A DNA stretch of 55,387 bases from DATCZB01 sp035513215 (lineage in GTDB: Bacteria > Pseudomonadota > Gammaproteobacteria > Steroidobacterales > Rariloculaceae). Shown in pieces: positions 16,999-25,006 of this stretch (the first letter of the stretch is position 1; the number at the start of each line of letters is the position of its first letter). Below the pieces are notes generated by a model, which worked only from the letters and a program-made list of their open reading frames with translations, was not told where the DNA came from and searched no databases. The DNA lies in the NCBI GenBank assembly GCA_035513215.1, contig DATKCK010000112.1:1-55387 (forward strand), in the 5' to 3' direction. The translations under genes and the position numbers were made by a program.

Positions 16999-18519
16999 TC
17001 AGGCCAGCCCGAGCTTCTCGGCGAGCCCGATGCGTTGCAGCTTGCCGGTCGCGCCTTTCGGGATCTCGTCGAGAAAGACGATCGTGCGCGGGACCTTCAT
17101 GTCGGCGAGCCGTTGCGCCGCGAACGCGCGGATGCTCTTCTCGTCGGCTTCGGCGCCCTCGCCGAGCACGATCGCGGCGGCGACGTCCTCGCCGAGCTTC
17201 GGATGCGGCACGGCGAAGGTCACGACCTGAGCGACGGCCGGATGGTCGAGCAGGACCTCGTCGACCTCGCGCGGCGAGATCTTCTCGCCGCCGCGGTTGA
17301 TGATTTCCTTGAGCCGGCCCGTGAGACGGAAATAGCCTTCGTCATCGGCGACGCCCTGGTCACCGGTGCGGAACCAGCCGTTCGTGAAGGCTTCCGAATT
17401 CGCCTTGTCGTTGTTCTTGTAACCAGCCGTCACGTTCGGTCCGCGGATCACGATCTCGCCGATCTCGCCCGCGGACAGCAGGTCGCCGGCCTCGCTCATG
17501 ATCGCGACCTCCGGCCCCGCCGGCAGCCCGACGCTGCCGGGCTTGCGCGCTTTCGGCGGCAGCGGGTTGCTGGCCATCTGATGCGCGGCCTCGGTCATGC
17601 CGTAAGCCTCGATGACCGGCGCGCCGAAAGTCTCCTCGAGCTCGGCCATCACCTGCGGCGGCAGCGAGGCCGACGACGAGCGGATCAGCCTGAGCGGCAC
17701 GTTGTCGATCGTCTCCTGGTTCCGCGACGCGCGCGCGAGGATCGCCTGGTGCATCGTCGGCACGCCCGTGTACCAGGTCGGGCGCACCTCGTCGAGCCAA
17801 CGGAAGAAATTGAGCGCATTGAAGCCCGGCGAGCAGTGCACACTCGCGCCGGCATTGAGCGAGCTCAGGACGGCCGCGATCAGGCCGTGAATATGAAAGA
17901 GCGGCATGATGTTCAGGCAGCGGTCGCCGGGGAGCAGCGCGATGCTGTCGGCGACGTTCGCGGCGGAGGCTGCGACGTTGCGCTGGCTGAGCGGCACGAT
18001 CTTCGGCCGCGACGTCGTGCCCGAGGTGTGCAGCACGAGCGCCGTGTCGTCGCCGCCCGCAAATCCCGTCTCTCGCGCCGACGATGCTGCCCCTTCGATC
18101 GCGAAGATGCCGGCCGGCGCAGTCTCGTCGACATGGAGCGTCGCGACCGGAATGCCGAGCTCGTCGGCGACGCCGAGCGCCGGCGACGTCGACTCCGCCT
18201 CGACGACGAGGAGTTTCGCCTCGAGATCGCTCAAGTAGAAACGAAACTCGTCGTGCCGGTATGCCGGATTCAGCGGCGCCGTCGTCGCGCCGGCGCCGAT
18301 CGCGACGAAGGCACTTGCCATCTCGGGCCCGTTCGGCAAAACGATGGCGACAGCGTCGTTGCGGCCGACGCCGAGCTCGTTGAGGCGGGCCACCGTCGCT
18401 TCGACGTGGGCCCGCAGCCCCGCGTAGGTCAGCGAGGCACGGCCCGGCGCGCCGATGGCCTCGGCAGCGTCGGCGCCGTGCCCGATGAGATCGAGGATCG
18501 TTTCGGCTTGTGTGCTCAT
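16999..18519 (-). CDS. Acyl-CoA synthetase of the oxalyl-CoA synthetase (Pcs60/AAE3) type
   Basis: The 506-residue ANL-superfamily ligase has an AMP-binding signature (VLHTSGTTSRPKIVPLSQRNV), then LNIMPLFHIHGLIAAVLSSL, RSSSASLPPQVMAELEETFGAPVIEAYGMTEA, GWFRTGDQG and the C-terminal catalytic Lys loop (PKGATGKLQRIGL). The SGTTxRPKxVPL and FHIHGL stretches are closest to Pcs60 and plant AAE3, which activate oxalate to oxalyl-CoA. It starts 3 nt after the upstream gene stop. With glcDEF nearby it would fit glycolate-glyoxylate-oxalate metabolism. The exact acid is inferred from sequence resemblance, not from visible substrate residues. Confidence 0.85.
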   Translation of the reverse strand: MSTQAETILDLIGHGADAAEAIGAPGRASLTYAGLRAHVEATVARLNELGVGRNDAVAIVLPNGPEMASAFVAIGAGATTAPLNPAYRHDEFRFYLSDLEAKLLVVEAESTSPALGVADELGIPVATLHVDETAPAGIFAIEGAASSARETGFAGGDDTALVLHTSGTTSRPKIVPLSQRNVAASAANVADSIALLPGDRCLNIMPLFHIHGLIAAVLSSLNAGASVHCSPGFNALNFFRWLDEVRPTWYTGVPTMHQAILARASRNQETIDNVPLRLIRSSSASLPPQVMAELEETFGAPVIEAYGMTEAAHQMASNPLPPKARKPGSVGLPAGPEVAIMSEAGDLLSAGEIGEIVIRGPNVTAGYKNNDKANSEAFTNGWFRTGDQGVADDEGYFRLTGRLKEIINRGGEKISPREVDEVLLDHPAVAQVVTFAVPHPKLGEDVAAAIVLGEGAEADEKSIRAFAAQRLADMKVPRTIVFLDEIPKGATGKLQRIGLAEKLGLA

Positions 18520-18522
18520 GTT

Positions 18523-19593
18523 CTACCGGCGGTAACGCGAGCGCTCGTAGTAACGATCGAGCTGGTCCTCGAGGTAGAGCCCGCGGTAGAAGGCGTCCGG
18601 ATCGCACGAGTAATACGTGAACTCGTAACCCCGTGCGGGCGAGAAGACCGTATGGCGCTGCGGCGAGCGCGGGTAGTTGATGGGATCGTCGAGCACGAGC
18701 TCGACGTGCAGGTTGCCGTCCTCGCCGATATAGACGTACTCGGTCACGCGCGCCTCGCGCGAGATCGGCTCGCCGCCGGCCCGATGCCAGAGCGCTTCCT
18801 TGAGCCCGCGTGTCTCGATGACGAGTGTCGAGCCTTCCCAGTGACCGATCGAGTGACCGAGCGAGGAATCGAGATCGCCGACGTCGGGCGGGAACTCGGC
18901 GTCGAGGTAGATACGCCGGATCTCGTGCATGTCCTCGTAGAGAATCGTGATCCTGCCATCCTGCCCGATGATCTCCTTGGCGAACGGGCCGCCGGTGACG
19001 CGAACGAGGCCGTCGGATACGCAGCGCAGCACGGGATCGTCGTAGCGGGCGTCGAATGCCGCCTGATACGCGCGTGCCTCGGGCGTCATTTCGAACGTGT
19101 CCTTGCCCGTGCCGTCGTCCGTCCGCATGCGCCAGATGCCGCCGAGGTCGACGGGCCGCGGTGGCTCGCCGAGGCCGGGCGGGCCGTCGCGCGGCGTTGC
19201 GCGCCAGGTGCCGGTCGTTTCGCCGTCGAGCCGGACCTGGCCTTCGATGACCCCGCCCGCGAGCCGCCCGTCGAGATCGCTGACGAAGACCTCGCCGCCG
19301 CCGTTGTCCCAGTCGAGCTCTAGCGAGACCGTGTCGCCGTCGACCGAGACAGGAACCGGCCCGCCGTCAATGTAGGCCGCGAGCGCGCCGCCGCTCCGTT
19401 CGAGCTCGAGCGTGCCGTAACTGAAGCCTGCCGGTCGGTGATCGATATAAAACAGCCAGCGGCCGATGAAGTCGACTTCGTCGGCCGTGGCAGGCGACGG
19501 TGTCGTCCCCAGCATGATCGCGCATGCGGCGGTGGCGCACGCAGCGATCGCGTGGAATGGATGGGATTGGGAGCCTGACGCGCGGCCCTTCAC
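18523..19593 (-). CDS. Exported protein, lipocalin-like; DUF6152-C-related
   Basis: The 356-residue protein has a signal peptide (AIAACATAACAIMLGTTPSPATA). The mature part has two beta-rich modules. The first includes GRWLFYIDHRPAGFSYGTLELERSGG and WDNGGGEVFVSDLDGRLAGGVIEG; the second includes DPVLRCVSDGLVRVTGGPF, ITILYEDMHEIRRIYLD, LGHSIGHWEGSTLVIETRGL and REARVTEYVYI. The second is the same as the C-terminal domain of the DUF6152 fusions at 4161 and 23858. It starts with GTG inside the stop of a free-standing DUF6152 gene (GTGA). The two genes therefore correspond to the two halves of the fused paralogs. Confidence 0.8.
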   Translation of the reverse strand: MKGRASGSQSHPFHAIAACATAACAIMLGTTPSPATADEVDFIGRWLFYIDHRPAGFSYGTLELERSGGALAAYIDGGPVPVSVDGDTVSLELDWDNGGGEVFVSDLDGRLAGGVIEGQVRLDGETTGTWRATPRDGPPGLGEPPRPVDLGGIWRMRTDDGTGKDTFEMTPEARAYQAAFDARYDDPVLRCVSDGLVRVTGGPFAKEIIGQDGRITILYEDMHEIRRIYLDAEFPPDVGDLDSSLGHSIGHWEGSTLVIETRGLKEALWHRAGGEPISREARVTEYVYIGEDGNLHVELVLDDPINYPRSPQRHTVFSPARGYEFTYYSCDPDAFYRGLYLEDQLDRYYERSRYRR

Positions 19594-19997
19594 TGCGGCT
19601 GTCCCATGACGACGGTGCCGTCGGACTTGACGATCGACTCGGCCCAGATCCGCTTCGTGCCGTCGCGGCCGAGCGTACCCGTGATCGCGATGACGTCGCC
19701 GATCTGCACCATATCGCGCTCGACGCCGCGCCGCCCGAGCGAGGCGAGATTCGGCCCTTCCATGTCCCAGATCTCGGTCGCGCCGTCCTCGCGTGTCACG
19801 GTGAGGTAAAAGTGGATGTGCGGATTGGACCAGAAGATGTCGTCGACGACGCCTTCGATCGTGCCGACCTTGTCCTGCTCGTAATCGAGGCTGCTCGCGT
19901 GATGCGCGTGACTCGCCGTGGCCAACATCGCGAAAACAACCACGCAGGGCGCCAGAACGGATCGGCGGAAGACCGGCACTCGAGCTCGGCCGGGCAT
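19590..19997 (-). CDS. Free-standing DUF6152 domain protein
   Basis: The 135-residue product from ATG 19997 has a signal peptide (RRSVLAPCVVVFAMLATASHAHH). The DUF6152 core reads HHASSLDYEQDKVGTIEGVVDDIFWSNPHIHFYLTV and DVIAITGTLGRDGTKRIWAESI, lacking the C-terminal lipocalin-like domain of the fused paralogs. Its stop overlaps the next gene (GTGA), and its ATG overlaps the stop of an upstream small ORF (TGATG). The mature N-terminal HH and a further His (NPHIHF) suggest metal binding, which is inference. Confidence 0.85.
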   Translation of the reverse strand: MPGRARVPVFRRSVLAPCVVVFAMLATASHAHHASSLDYEQDKVGTIEGVVDDIFWSNPHIHFYLTVTREDGATEIWDMEGPNLASLGRRGVERDMVQIGDVIAITGTLGRDGTKRIWAESIVKSDGTVVMGQPQ

Positions 19998-20143
19998 CAC
20001 GGCAGCGGCTCGAGCAGGGTCTGACCGGGCGGGTGCTCGTCGACGGCGTTGCCGGCTTCGCCGAGATCCGAACGCGTCAGATATGGCAGCCTGGAACCCG
20101 AGGTCGGAACAGCGCGCAAAAAAAGGCGACTCCGAGTGCACAT
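19997..20143 (-). CDS. Small ORF (48 residues) at head of the DUF6152-ligase operon
   Basis: ATG 20141-20143 is preceded by a strong ribosome-binding site (AGAAGGAGAACGAAT), and its TGA overlaps the DUF6152 ATG as TGATG, an arrangement typical of coupled genes. The product MCTRSRLFLRAVPTSGSRLP... ends ...DEHPPGQTLLEPLP. It has no clear transmembrane helix or signal peptide. I do not recognise the family. It could be a leader peptide tuning DUF6152 translation or a real small protein. The RBS and overlap are the main evidence. Confidence 0.45.
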   Translation of the reverse strand: MCTRSRLFLRAVPTSGSRLPYLTRSDLGEAGNAVDEHPPGQTLLEPLP

Positions 20144-20180
20144 ATTCGTTCTCCTTCTGGTGCACGGATGGTTCGATCGC

Positions 20181-20210
20181 ACGATAGCCCTCGGATCGCT
20201 TTGACGTCAA
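20181..20210 (-). promoter_or_regulatory. Candidate promoter of the DUF6152-ligase-transporter operon
   Basis: On the minus strand TTGACG (20205-20210) and TATCGT (20181-20186) are separated by 18 bp, about 40 nt before the small ORF start. The -10 is imperfect. No operator was recognised. Confidence 0.35.
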
Positions 20211-20322
20211 CGATTCGCGGCAACAAGCGCCCTCGGCGTCCCAGGCGTGAACTACACTCGCAGACCTCGTGTAGGCTACTGATTGTACCGCTGGCCGGGG
20301 CCCGGACTGGGTAATATTCGCA

Positions 20323-21738
20323 CTAGAGAATTTCGAAGATGATCCTCGTCGTCACGCCCGGCACGCTGACTGCCACGCCGTTTTCGAATCTCGGAAGGTA
20401 GCGGTATTTCAGTGTCGACGTGATGGCAGCCTGGTCGAATACGCCGACCCCACCGCACGTGTTATCCGATTGCACAACCACGGGATCGCGGACTTGCCCT
20501 TGCTCGTCGACCGTGTACTGCACCATCACATAGCCGTCTGCCCCGCAGCGAGCCGCCTCTACGGGGTAGACGGGGGCGGCTTTCACGATCGGCAGATATT
20601 CCACCGGCGTCGGCAAGCCTTCGGACAAGCGGCCGACTTCCATTAGCTGCTCCGTGTATCGCTCTTCGTCACCTCGCGCCGCATATACGGACATCAGTAG
20701 CTGTCGCGCCCGGATCAGGTTCGAAGCGTATTCGGGCTTCCCTTCATAGAACTGGGTCGCCTTTGCGACGGTGCTTTCGCCTTGCTCGCTATCACCGGTG
20801 GCGACGAAGGCCTGACCGAGAGTCAGCGTTGCGAGGGCGGTCTTCGGATGATCGGCGCCGAACAGGCGTTCGTAGACGCCAAGCGCAGACCTGGCGTACG
20901 GCATCGCATCCTCGTAGCCCCTAAATTGCCGGCCGAGCCGGTATGCGATCTCGAGCTCGAGATCGGCGACATCTTCGTCGGAGTCCGTCGTTCGGGCAAT
21001 CTCGACCGTCCGTTCAAAGAGTGCCAGCTGCCGCCTGCCAGGCGCCTCGCTGGCCGGGGCATTCGTCGCCAACGCGAGCAAGGTCGGAAACAGCTCGGGT
21101 GAGTCTGCTCCGTACTCCTCTTCGAGCGTATTCAGGGCGTCCTCCAACATTCTTCTGGCTTCGTCAGTTCCATTCCAGACGCTCGCCAACAGCTCACCGC
21201 CATGCGACTGAAGTCTCGCGTATGCGATGTGCTCATCGGGAAGGACGGCCCGGTGCATGCTCAATGCGGCGTTTATCGATGCCAGCCTGTCCTCGAGGGT
21301 TTCCTGTACCGATGCCAGGGCGAGCAATGCCTCGAGGCGCTGCAGCGAACTGGCGCCGTGCAACTCCTCATAGATCGCATCGGCTTCCCTGAACACCTCT
21401 GCCGCTGCGGCGTTGTCGGCACCCGAGAGCGCGAGCGTGTTTCCGTAATTCATCGCGAGCGCGCCGGTGTTGTCGTTGACGCGCCCGAAATGTGCCGAGC
21501 CGTTCTCGTAGGCGCGCTTCGCCGCCGTCAATGCCGACGCGTGGTCGCCGGCCTCGATCGCCGCGGTGTAGGCGGCGTAGGCTTGGGAGAAGGCCGCACG
21601 GGCATCGCCGCCTCCCACTTGCGCCCACGCGCGAGGAGGCAGGCAAATCACCACGGCGACCGCAACCAGCGAGCGAAAGAACCACACGAGCGAGCGTTTC
21701 TTCACGTTTCGCACCGTTACTTTTGGCCAGCGAACCAA
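20323..21738 (-). CDS. TPR protein with C-terminal TonB domain
   Basis: The product has 471 residues with a single N-terminal membrane/signal segment (LVWFFRSLVAVAVVICLPPRAWA). TPR-like helical pairs run from about residue 45 to 370 (AAFSQAYAAYTAAIEAGDHASALTAAKRAYE, ALGVYERLFGADHPKTALATLTLGQAFVATGDSEQGESTV). The C-terminal TonB domain (KAAPVYPVEAARCGADGYVMVQYTVDEQGQVRDPVVVQSD...YLPRFENG) transmits energy to outer-membrane receptors. Its SD (GGAG) suits the TTG at 21738, so that start is kept. TPR-TonB fusions of this kind are common in Xanthomonadales-like genomes. ExbBD are not encoded here, so energisation must come from elsewhere. Confidence 0.85.
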   Translation of the reverse strand: MVRWPKVTVRNVKKRSLVWFFRSLVAVAVVICLPPRAWAQVGGGDARAAFSQAYAAYTAAIEAGDHASALTAAKRAYENGSAHFGRVNDNTGALAMNYGNTLALSGADNAAAAEVFREADAIYEELHGASSLQRLEALLALASVQETLEDRLASINAALSMHRAVLPDEHIAYARLQSHGGELLASVWNGTDEARRMLEDALNTLEEEYGADSPELFPTLLALATNAPASEAPGRRQLALFERTVEIARTTDSDEDVADLELEIAYRLGRQFRGYEDAMPYARSALGVYERLFGADHPKTALATLTLGQAFVATGDSEQGESTVAKATQFYEGKPEYASNLIRARQLLMSVYAARGDEERYTEQLMEVGRLSEGLPTPVEYLPIVKAAPVYPVEAARCGADGYVMVQYTVDEQGQVRDPVVVQSDNTCGGVGVFDQAAITSTLKYRYLPRFENGVAVSVPGVTTRIIFEIL

Positions 21739-21880
21739 GGCTGAGTCTCCAAGATGATAATCCTCCCAGAAAACCGGGCGTAGCGCGTCCCGCGCTTGGC
21801 ATCCCGCCTATGGGACCGCCGGCTCGAATCCGGGACGGACTTATGGGTCCCGAAAACCCATGTCTGGCACGGCTGTGACC

Positions 21881-21914
21881 TTTACGCCGCCGGCCGATGC
21901 CTCCATAATGGAGG
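21881..21914 (+). promoter_or_regulatory. Toxin-antitoxin promoter with operator over the -10
   Basis: TTTACG (21881-21886) and CATAAT (21904-21909) are separated by 17 bp. An inverted repeat CCTCCA-TAA-TGGAGG at 21900-21914 covers the -10, the expected place for an antitoxin repressor. A GGAGG follows 9 nt ahead of the antitoxin ATG. Confidence 0.6.
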
Positions 21915-21929
21915 ATACGTGGAGGAACG

Positions 21930-22160
21930 ATGGCGACGCTCAACATCAAAAATCTGCCCGACAAGCTCTACAAAAAGCTGCAGGCACGCGCGAAGCGCGA
22001 GCGGCGTTCCGTCGCTCAGGAAGTCACGCAACTGCTGGCCGAAGCGCTCGAGACCCCTGAGCCGCTTTCGATACTCGCGTTGAAAGGACTCGGAAAGGAA
22101 CATTGGCGCGCGGTCGATGCGGCCGAGCACGTCGAGAAAGAACGCGCCTCGTGGGATTGA
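21930..22160 (+). CDS. Ribbon-helix-helix antitoxin (FitA-like)
   Basis: The 76-residue product begins MATLNIKNLPDKLYKKLQARAKRERRSVAQEVTQLLAEAL, the Arc/MetJ/FitA-type beta strand followed by two helices. The C-terminal tail (KEHWRAVDAAEHVEKERASWD) would wrap the PIN toxin. The GGAGG SD is well placed. The toxin gene overlaps its 3' end. It probably represses its own promoter through the CCTCCA-TAA-TGGAGG palindrome. Confidence 0.9.
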   Translation: MATLNIKNLPDKLYKKLQARAKRERRSVAQEVTQLLAEALETPEPLSILALKGLGKEHWRAVDAAEHVEKERASWD

Positions 22161-22594
22161 TCGAAGATGTCGGCCGGGGGCCGGTCGGCGTCGACACGGC
22201 GCTCTTCATTTACTTCATCGAAGAGGAACCGCGATACCTGCCCGTCATCGAGCCGCTGTTCAAGGCTGCCGATGAAGGCTCGCGGGAGCTCGTGACTTCC
22301 GCGCTGACGCTGCTCGAGGTGCTCGTCGTTCCCTACCGGGCGGGCGATCTTGCCTTGGCCGAGCGCTATGAAGCGCTGCTCACGCGCAGTCGCGGTATTC
22401 GGATCATCGGGTTATCCATGGAGCAACTGCGCGCTGCAGCGCAGTTGCGCGCAGTCACCGGTGCGAAGACACCAGACGCGTTGCAGCTCGTTGCTGCCCT
22501 TTTGGCCGGGTGCGCGACATTTCTGACGAACGATCGAAGGATTCCGAGCATCCCCGGCACGCGGATCTTGCAGCTCTCCGACTACGTGAGCTGA
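22151..22594 (+). CDS. PIN-domain toxin (VapC/FitB-like)
   Basis: A PIN ribonuclease of about 147 residues. The catalytic acids can be seen as GVDTALFIYF (Asp), TSALTLLEVLVVP (Glu), GAKTPDALQLVAAL (Asp) and FLTNDRRI (Asp). GTG 22151 overlaps the antitoxin stop; TTG 22157 (overlap TTGA) is the alternative. The upstream frame to 22103 lies inside the antitoxin and is unlikely to be used. VapC toxins cut RNA, often tRNA or rRNA; the target here is unknown. Confidence 0.9.
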   Translation: MGLIEDVGRGPVGVDTALFIYFIEEEPRYLPVIEPLFKAADEGSRELVTSALTLLEVLVVPYRAGDLALAERYEALLTRSRGIRIIGLSMEQLRAAAQLRAVTGAKTPDALQLVAALLAGCATFLTNDRRIPSIPGTRILQLSDYVS

Positions 22595-22604
22595 TTCAGG
22601 CGAC

Positions 22605-23211
22605 ATGAAGAAAATTGGCTTTCTGTCTTTCGGACACTGGTCGCAGGCGCCGTACTCGCAGACGAGGACGGCGTCGGATGCCTTGCTTCAATCGATCGAT
22701 CTCGCCGTGGCCGCCGAGGAGCTCGGCCTCGACGGCGCCTACTATCGCGTGCATCACTTCGCCCGCCAGCTCGGATCGCCGTTCCCGCTGCTCGCGGCCG
22801 TCGGCGCCAGGACAGGACGACGAGAGCGGCGAGCCGTTCCACGTCCAGCAGGCCGCGCAGATCCGCGCCTACCGCGCGGCCTGGGCCGAAGCAGGCCACG
22901 AGCGTGCGCCTCGCGTTTCCGTCAGCCGCAGCATCTTCGCGCTCGTCGATGCACGCGATCACGCCTATTTTGGCGGTGACGGCAAGGGCCAAGACCAGAT
23001 CGGCCTGATCGGCGAGACGACGCGGGCGATCTTCGGCCGTAGCTATGCCGCCGAGCCGGACGTCCTCGTCGAAGAGCTCAAACAGGACGAGGCGATCACC
23101 GAGGCCGACACGCTGCTCCTGACCGTGCCGAACCAGCTTGGCGTCGACTACAACGTGCACGTTCTAGGGGCGATCCTGAAGCATGTCGCGCCGGGCCTGG
23201 GCTGGCGATAA
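22605..23211 (+). pseudogene. LLM-class flavin-dependent oxidoreductase, internally deleted
   Basis: The N-terminal 70 residues read MKKIGFLSFGHWSQAPYSQT..., then VHHFARQLGSPFPLLAAVGART in frame 1, a typical LLM-class (luciferase-like monooxygenase) start. Near 22810-22818 the reading frame jumps, and the rest (DDESGEPFHVQQAAQIRAYR... to LKHVAPGLGWR) continues in another frame. Intact relatives, as I remember the family, are about 340 residues, so about 140 residues including the flavin-pocket core are missing. Both ends are well conserved, so the deletion looks recent. It lies just downstream of the toxin-antitoxin pair. Confidence 0.85.
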
Positions 23212-23853
23212 GCCTCGGTCGTCGAATCCCTCTGCGGACGCGAGTTCATCGCTTGGCCGACTCCGAACGCCGGCGACTCGGGTCGCAGCGTTGGCGCGGA
23301 GACACTCCGCGGCACCCGGCACGACGGCAACATAAACCTCGTGCTCGACGACCTCGTCCTCGCCCTCCTCGTCGCCTTCCGCCAAGAGTCTCCATTCCTC
23401 GAGCAATACGGGCGCAGGGCTGTGGCAGAAATATCGCAGGCTCCTGGCGCGGTCACTGGCGATCGCCGTCGGCTCGCCGAAGAGAGCCTCGAGCTCGGCC
23501 GCGAATTTTGCGAAGATCGCGCCGGTCTCGACCGGGTCGCTGGCCTGCGATACGTATTGAATCGAATCGACGCGTCCCGCGGTACAGGTTACGTTGATCC
23601 GGACGTTCTCGGAAAAGAGCGTCGCGGAAAGCTCTACGGTCTGCGCCGGATTCTCGGGATCCTCGGATGCAAAGACGCCATCGTATCGCGCACCGTTTGC
23701 CAGCTCGGCATCGATGATGCCGGTGCAGTTCGATCGGTCCGAGTAGCCGCGAAACTCGAAAGCCGGTTCCGAACACGCATTAAGGGCGGGAAGAGCGGCG
23801 ATCCACCAGAGATTTCGAAGCACCGACGCGGTACCGGGCCGTGAAGTATGCAC
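23164..23853 (-). CDS. Putative lipoprotein
   Basis: GTG 23853 begins 4 nt after the stop of the DUF6152 fusion gene, so it is probably co-transcribed with it. The N-terminus (LRNLWWIAALPALNAC) has a lipobox-like LNAC. The 229-residue product is predicted to be exported. I recognise no domain; it has Cys at NCTG, VTCTAG and YFCHS, which could form disulfides, and an acidic stretch GDEEGEDEVVEHEV. The C-terminal 16 codons overlap the end of the antisense LLM pseudogene, so that part may be a read-through extension created when the locus was rearranged. Confidence 0.65.
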   Translation of the reverse strand: MHTSRPGTASVLRNLWWIAALPALNACSEPAFEFRGYSDRSNCTGIIDAELANGARYDGVFASEDPENPAQTVELSATLFSENVRINVTCTAGRVDSIQYVSQASDPVETGAIFAKFAAELEALFGEPTAIASDRARSLRYFCHSPAPVLLEEWRLLAEGDEEGEDEVVEHEVYVAVVPGAAECLRANAATRVAGVRSRPSDELASAEGFDDRGLSPAQARRDMLQDRP

Positions 23854-23857
23854 GGAG

Positions 23858-24964
23858 TCAGAGACTGTCGAACCGCTCCTCGAGCTCGCCGTTCTCATAA
23901 AGCTCGTAGTAGAACGTCGTCGCGTCGCAGGGCGGGCTCTCGACGAGCTCGCGCGGATTGCCGCGCTGCGAGCCGCGCGTGCGGACGAGCGGCTCGGTGT
24001 AGTAATCGTCGTAAATCGTCATCGACCGGGATATCGTCAATTCGTCCTCGGCGACGACCCAGCGCTCGACGATGCGCGTGCCGTCGCCGCCCGTCATCGG
24101 GTAGCCCGAGCCGTCGAGCCAGCCGGGCGCGAGATGTGTCGTCTCGATGACGAGCGTGCGGCCTTCCCAGCGCCCGGTCGAGAACCCCATCGAGCTCAAA
24201 GGCTGATCGGCCGGCGCCTCTCGCCCGTCCATATAGACCCGGCGCGGCGTGTTGTCCTGAAGAAAGATCATGACGTAGTGCGCGCCCGCGTTCAGGACCT
24301 CGACCGGATACGGCGAGCCGAAGATGCGCGGCAGTCCGACCGGCAGGCAGCGCAGCGCATGATCGTCGCCGAAGGTTCGGCCGGCGTAGATCGCCGCGGT
24401 TTCGTCCGTCATCGGCATCGGCTTCGGTTCGAGATCGTCGACGGTCGTTCGGAACTGGTAGCGGTTGTCCCAGAAGCCCGTGATGTCGACGGCAAACGCC
24501 GCCGGCATATAGGTGTGCACGCGGTCGGGGTCGGCCGTGACCTCGGTCGTCGCGCCGGGGCTCACACAACGGCCGAGCTGGCGGCCGCTGTCGAGGTTGA
24601 TGCAGGTCGCGTAGAGCTTCGGCGCACCGTCTCGCCCCAGATTTCCGGTCGCAACGACATGATCGCCGGCCTCGAGCGTCTGGGGCGTCCAGTTCTCGCG
24701 CCGATAGGTCGGCAGATTGCCGGGCGGGTGCAGCGACCATTGCTCGACACTGCCGTCCTCGAGCGTGACGTCTACGTCGTAGCGTATGTGCGGATTGGCC
24801 CACCAGACACGGGTCACGATCCCTTCGACCTCGCCCTCGAGCGTCTCGTCGAACTCGGTGACGAAGGCATGATGGGCGACCGCGGCCGAAGGCAGCCAGG
24901 CTGCCAGCGCGATGCCGGCCATCGGCCCGATGAGTCTCGTAGCGAAACGCGTTGGTGTTGCCAT
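23858..24964 (-). CDS. DUF6152 family exported protein, fused two-domain form
   Basis: The product has 368 residues with a signal peptide (GPMAGIALAAWLPSAAVAHH). The DUF6152 core is at about residues 30-130 (HHAFVTEFDETLEGEVEGIVTRVWWANPHIRYDVDV, DHVVATGNLGRDGAPKLYATCI). A C-terminal domain follows (ALRCLPVGLPRIFGSPYPVEVL, MIFLQDNTPRRVYMDGRE, FSTGRWEGRTLVIETTHL, RIVERWVVAEDELTI). It lies between a PQQ-type dehydrogenase gene and a lipoprotein gene on the same strand. The function of the family is not established. Alternation of fused and split versions in the same window suggests that the two domains act together. Confidence 0.85.
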   Translation of the reverse strand: MATPTRFATRLIGPMAGIALAAWLPSAAVAHHAFVTEFDETLEGEVEGIVTRVWWANPHIRYDVDVTLEDGSVEQWSLHPPGNLPTYRRENWTPQTLEAGDHVVATGNLGRDGAPKLYATCINLDSGRQLGRCVSPGATTEVTADPDRVHTYMPAAFAVDITGFWDNRYQFRTTVDDLEPKPMPMTDETAAIYAGRTFGDDHALRCLPVGLPRIFGSPYPVEVLNAGAHYVMIFLQDNTPRRVYMDGREAPADQPLSSMGFSTGRWEGRTLVIETTHLAPGWLDGSGYPMTGGDGTRIVERWVVAEDELTISRSMTIYDDYYTEPLVRTRGSQRGNPRELVESPPCDATTFYYELYENGELEERFDSL

Positions 24965-25006
24965 CGATCCTCCCCGTTATCGCAGCCTGTCGCCGGCCGC
25001 TTCCGT

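Noticed and set aside
15643..19323. 1226-codon open frame on the plus strand
   Set aside because: It is antisense to the Nramp, reductase and ligase genes. No domain or signal is visible in its product.
21815..21836. tRNA T-arm-like string (GGCTCGAATCCGGG)
   Set aside because: No acceptor stem, anticodon arm or CCA end is present around it, so it is not a tRNA gene. It could be a fragment of an attachment site but there is no integrase.
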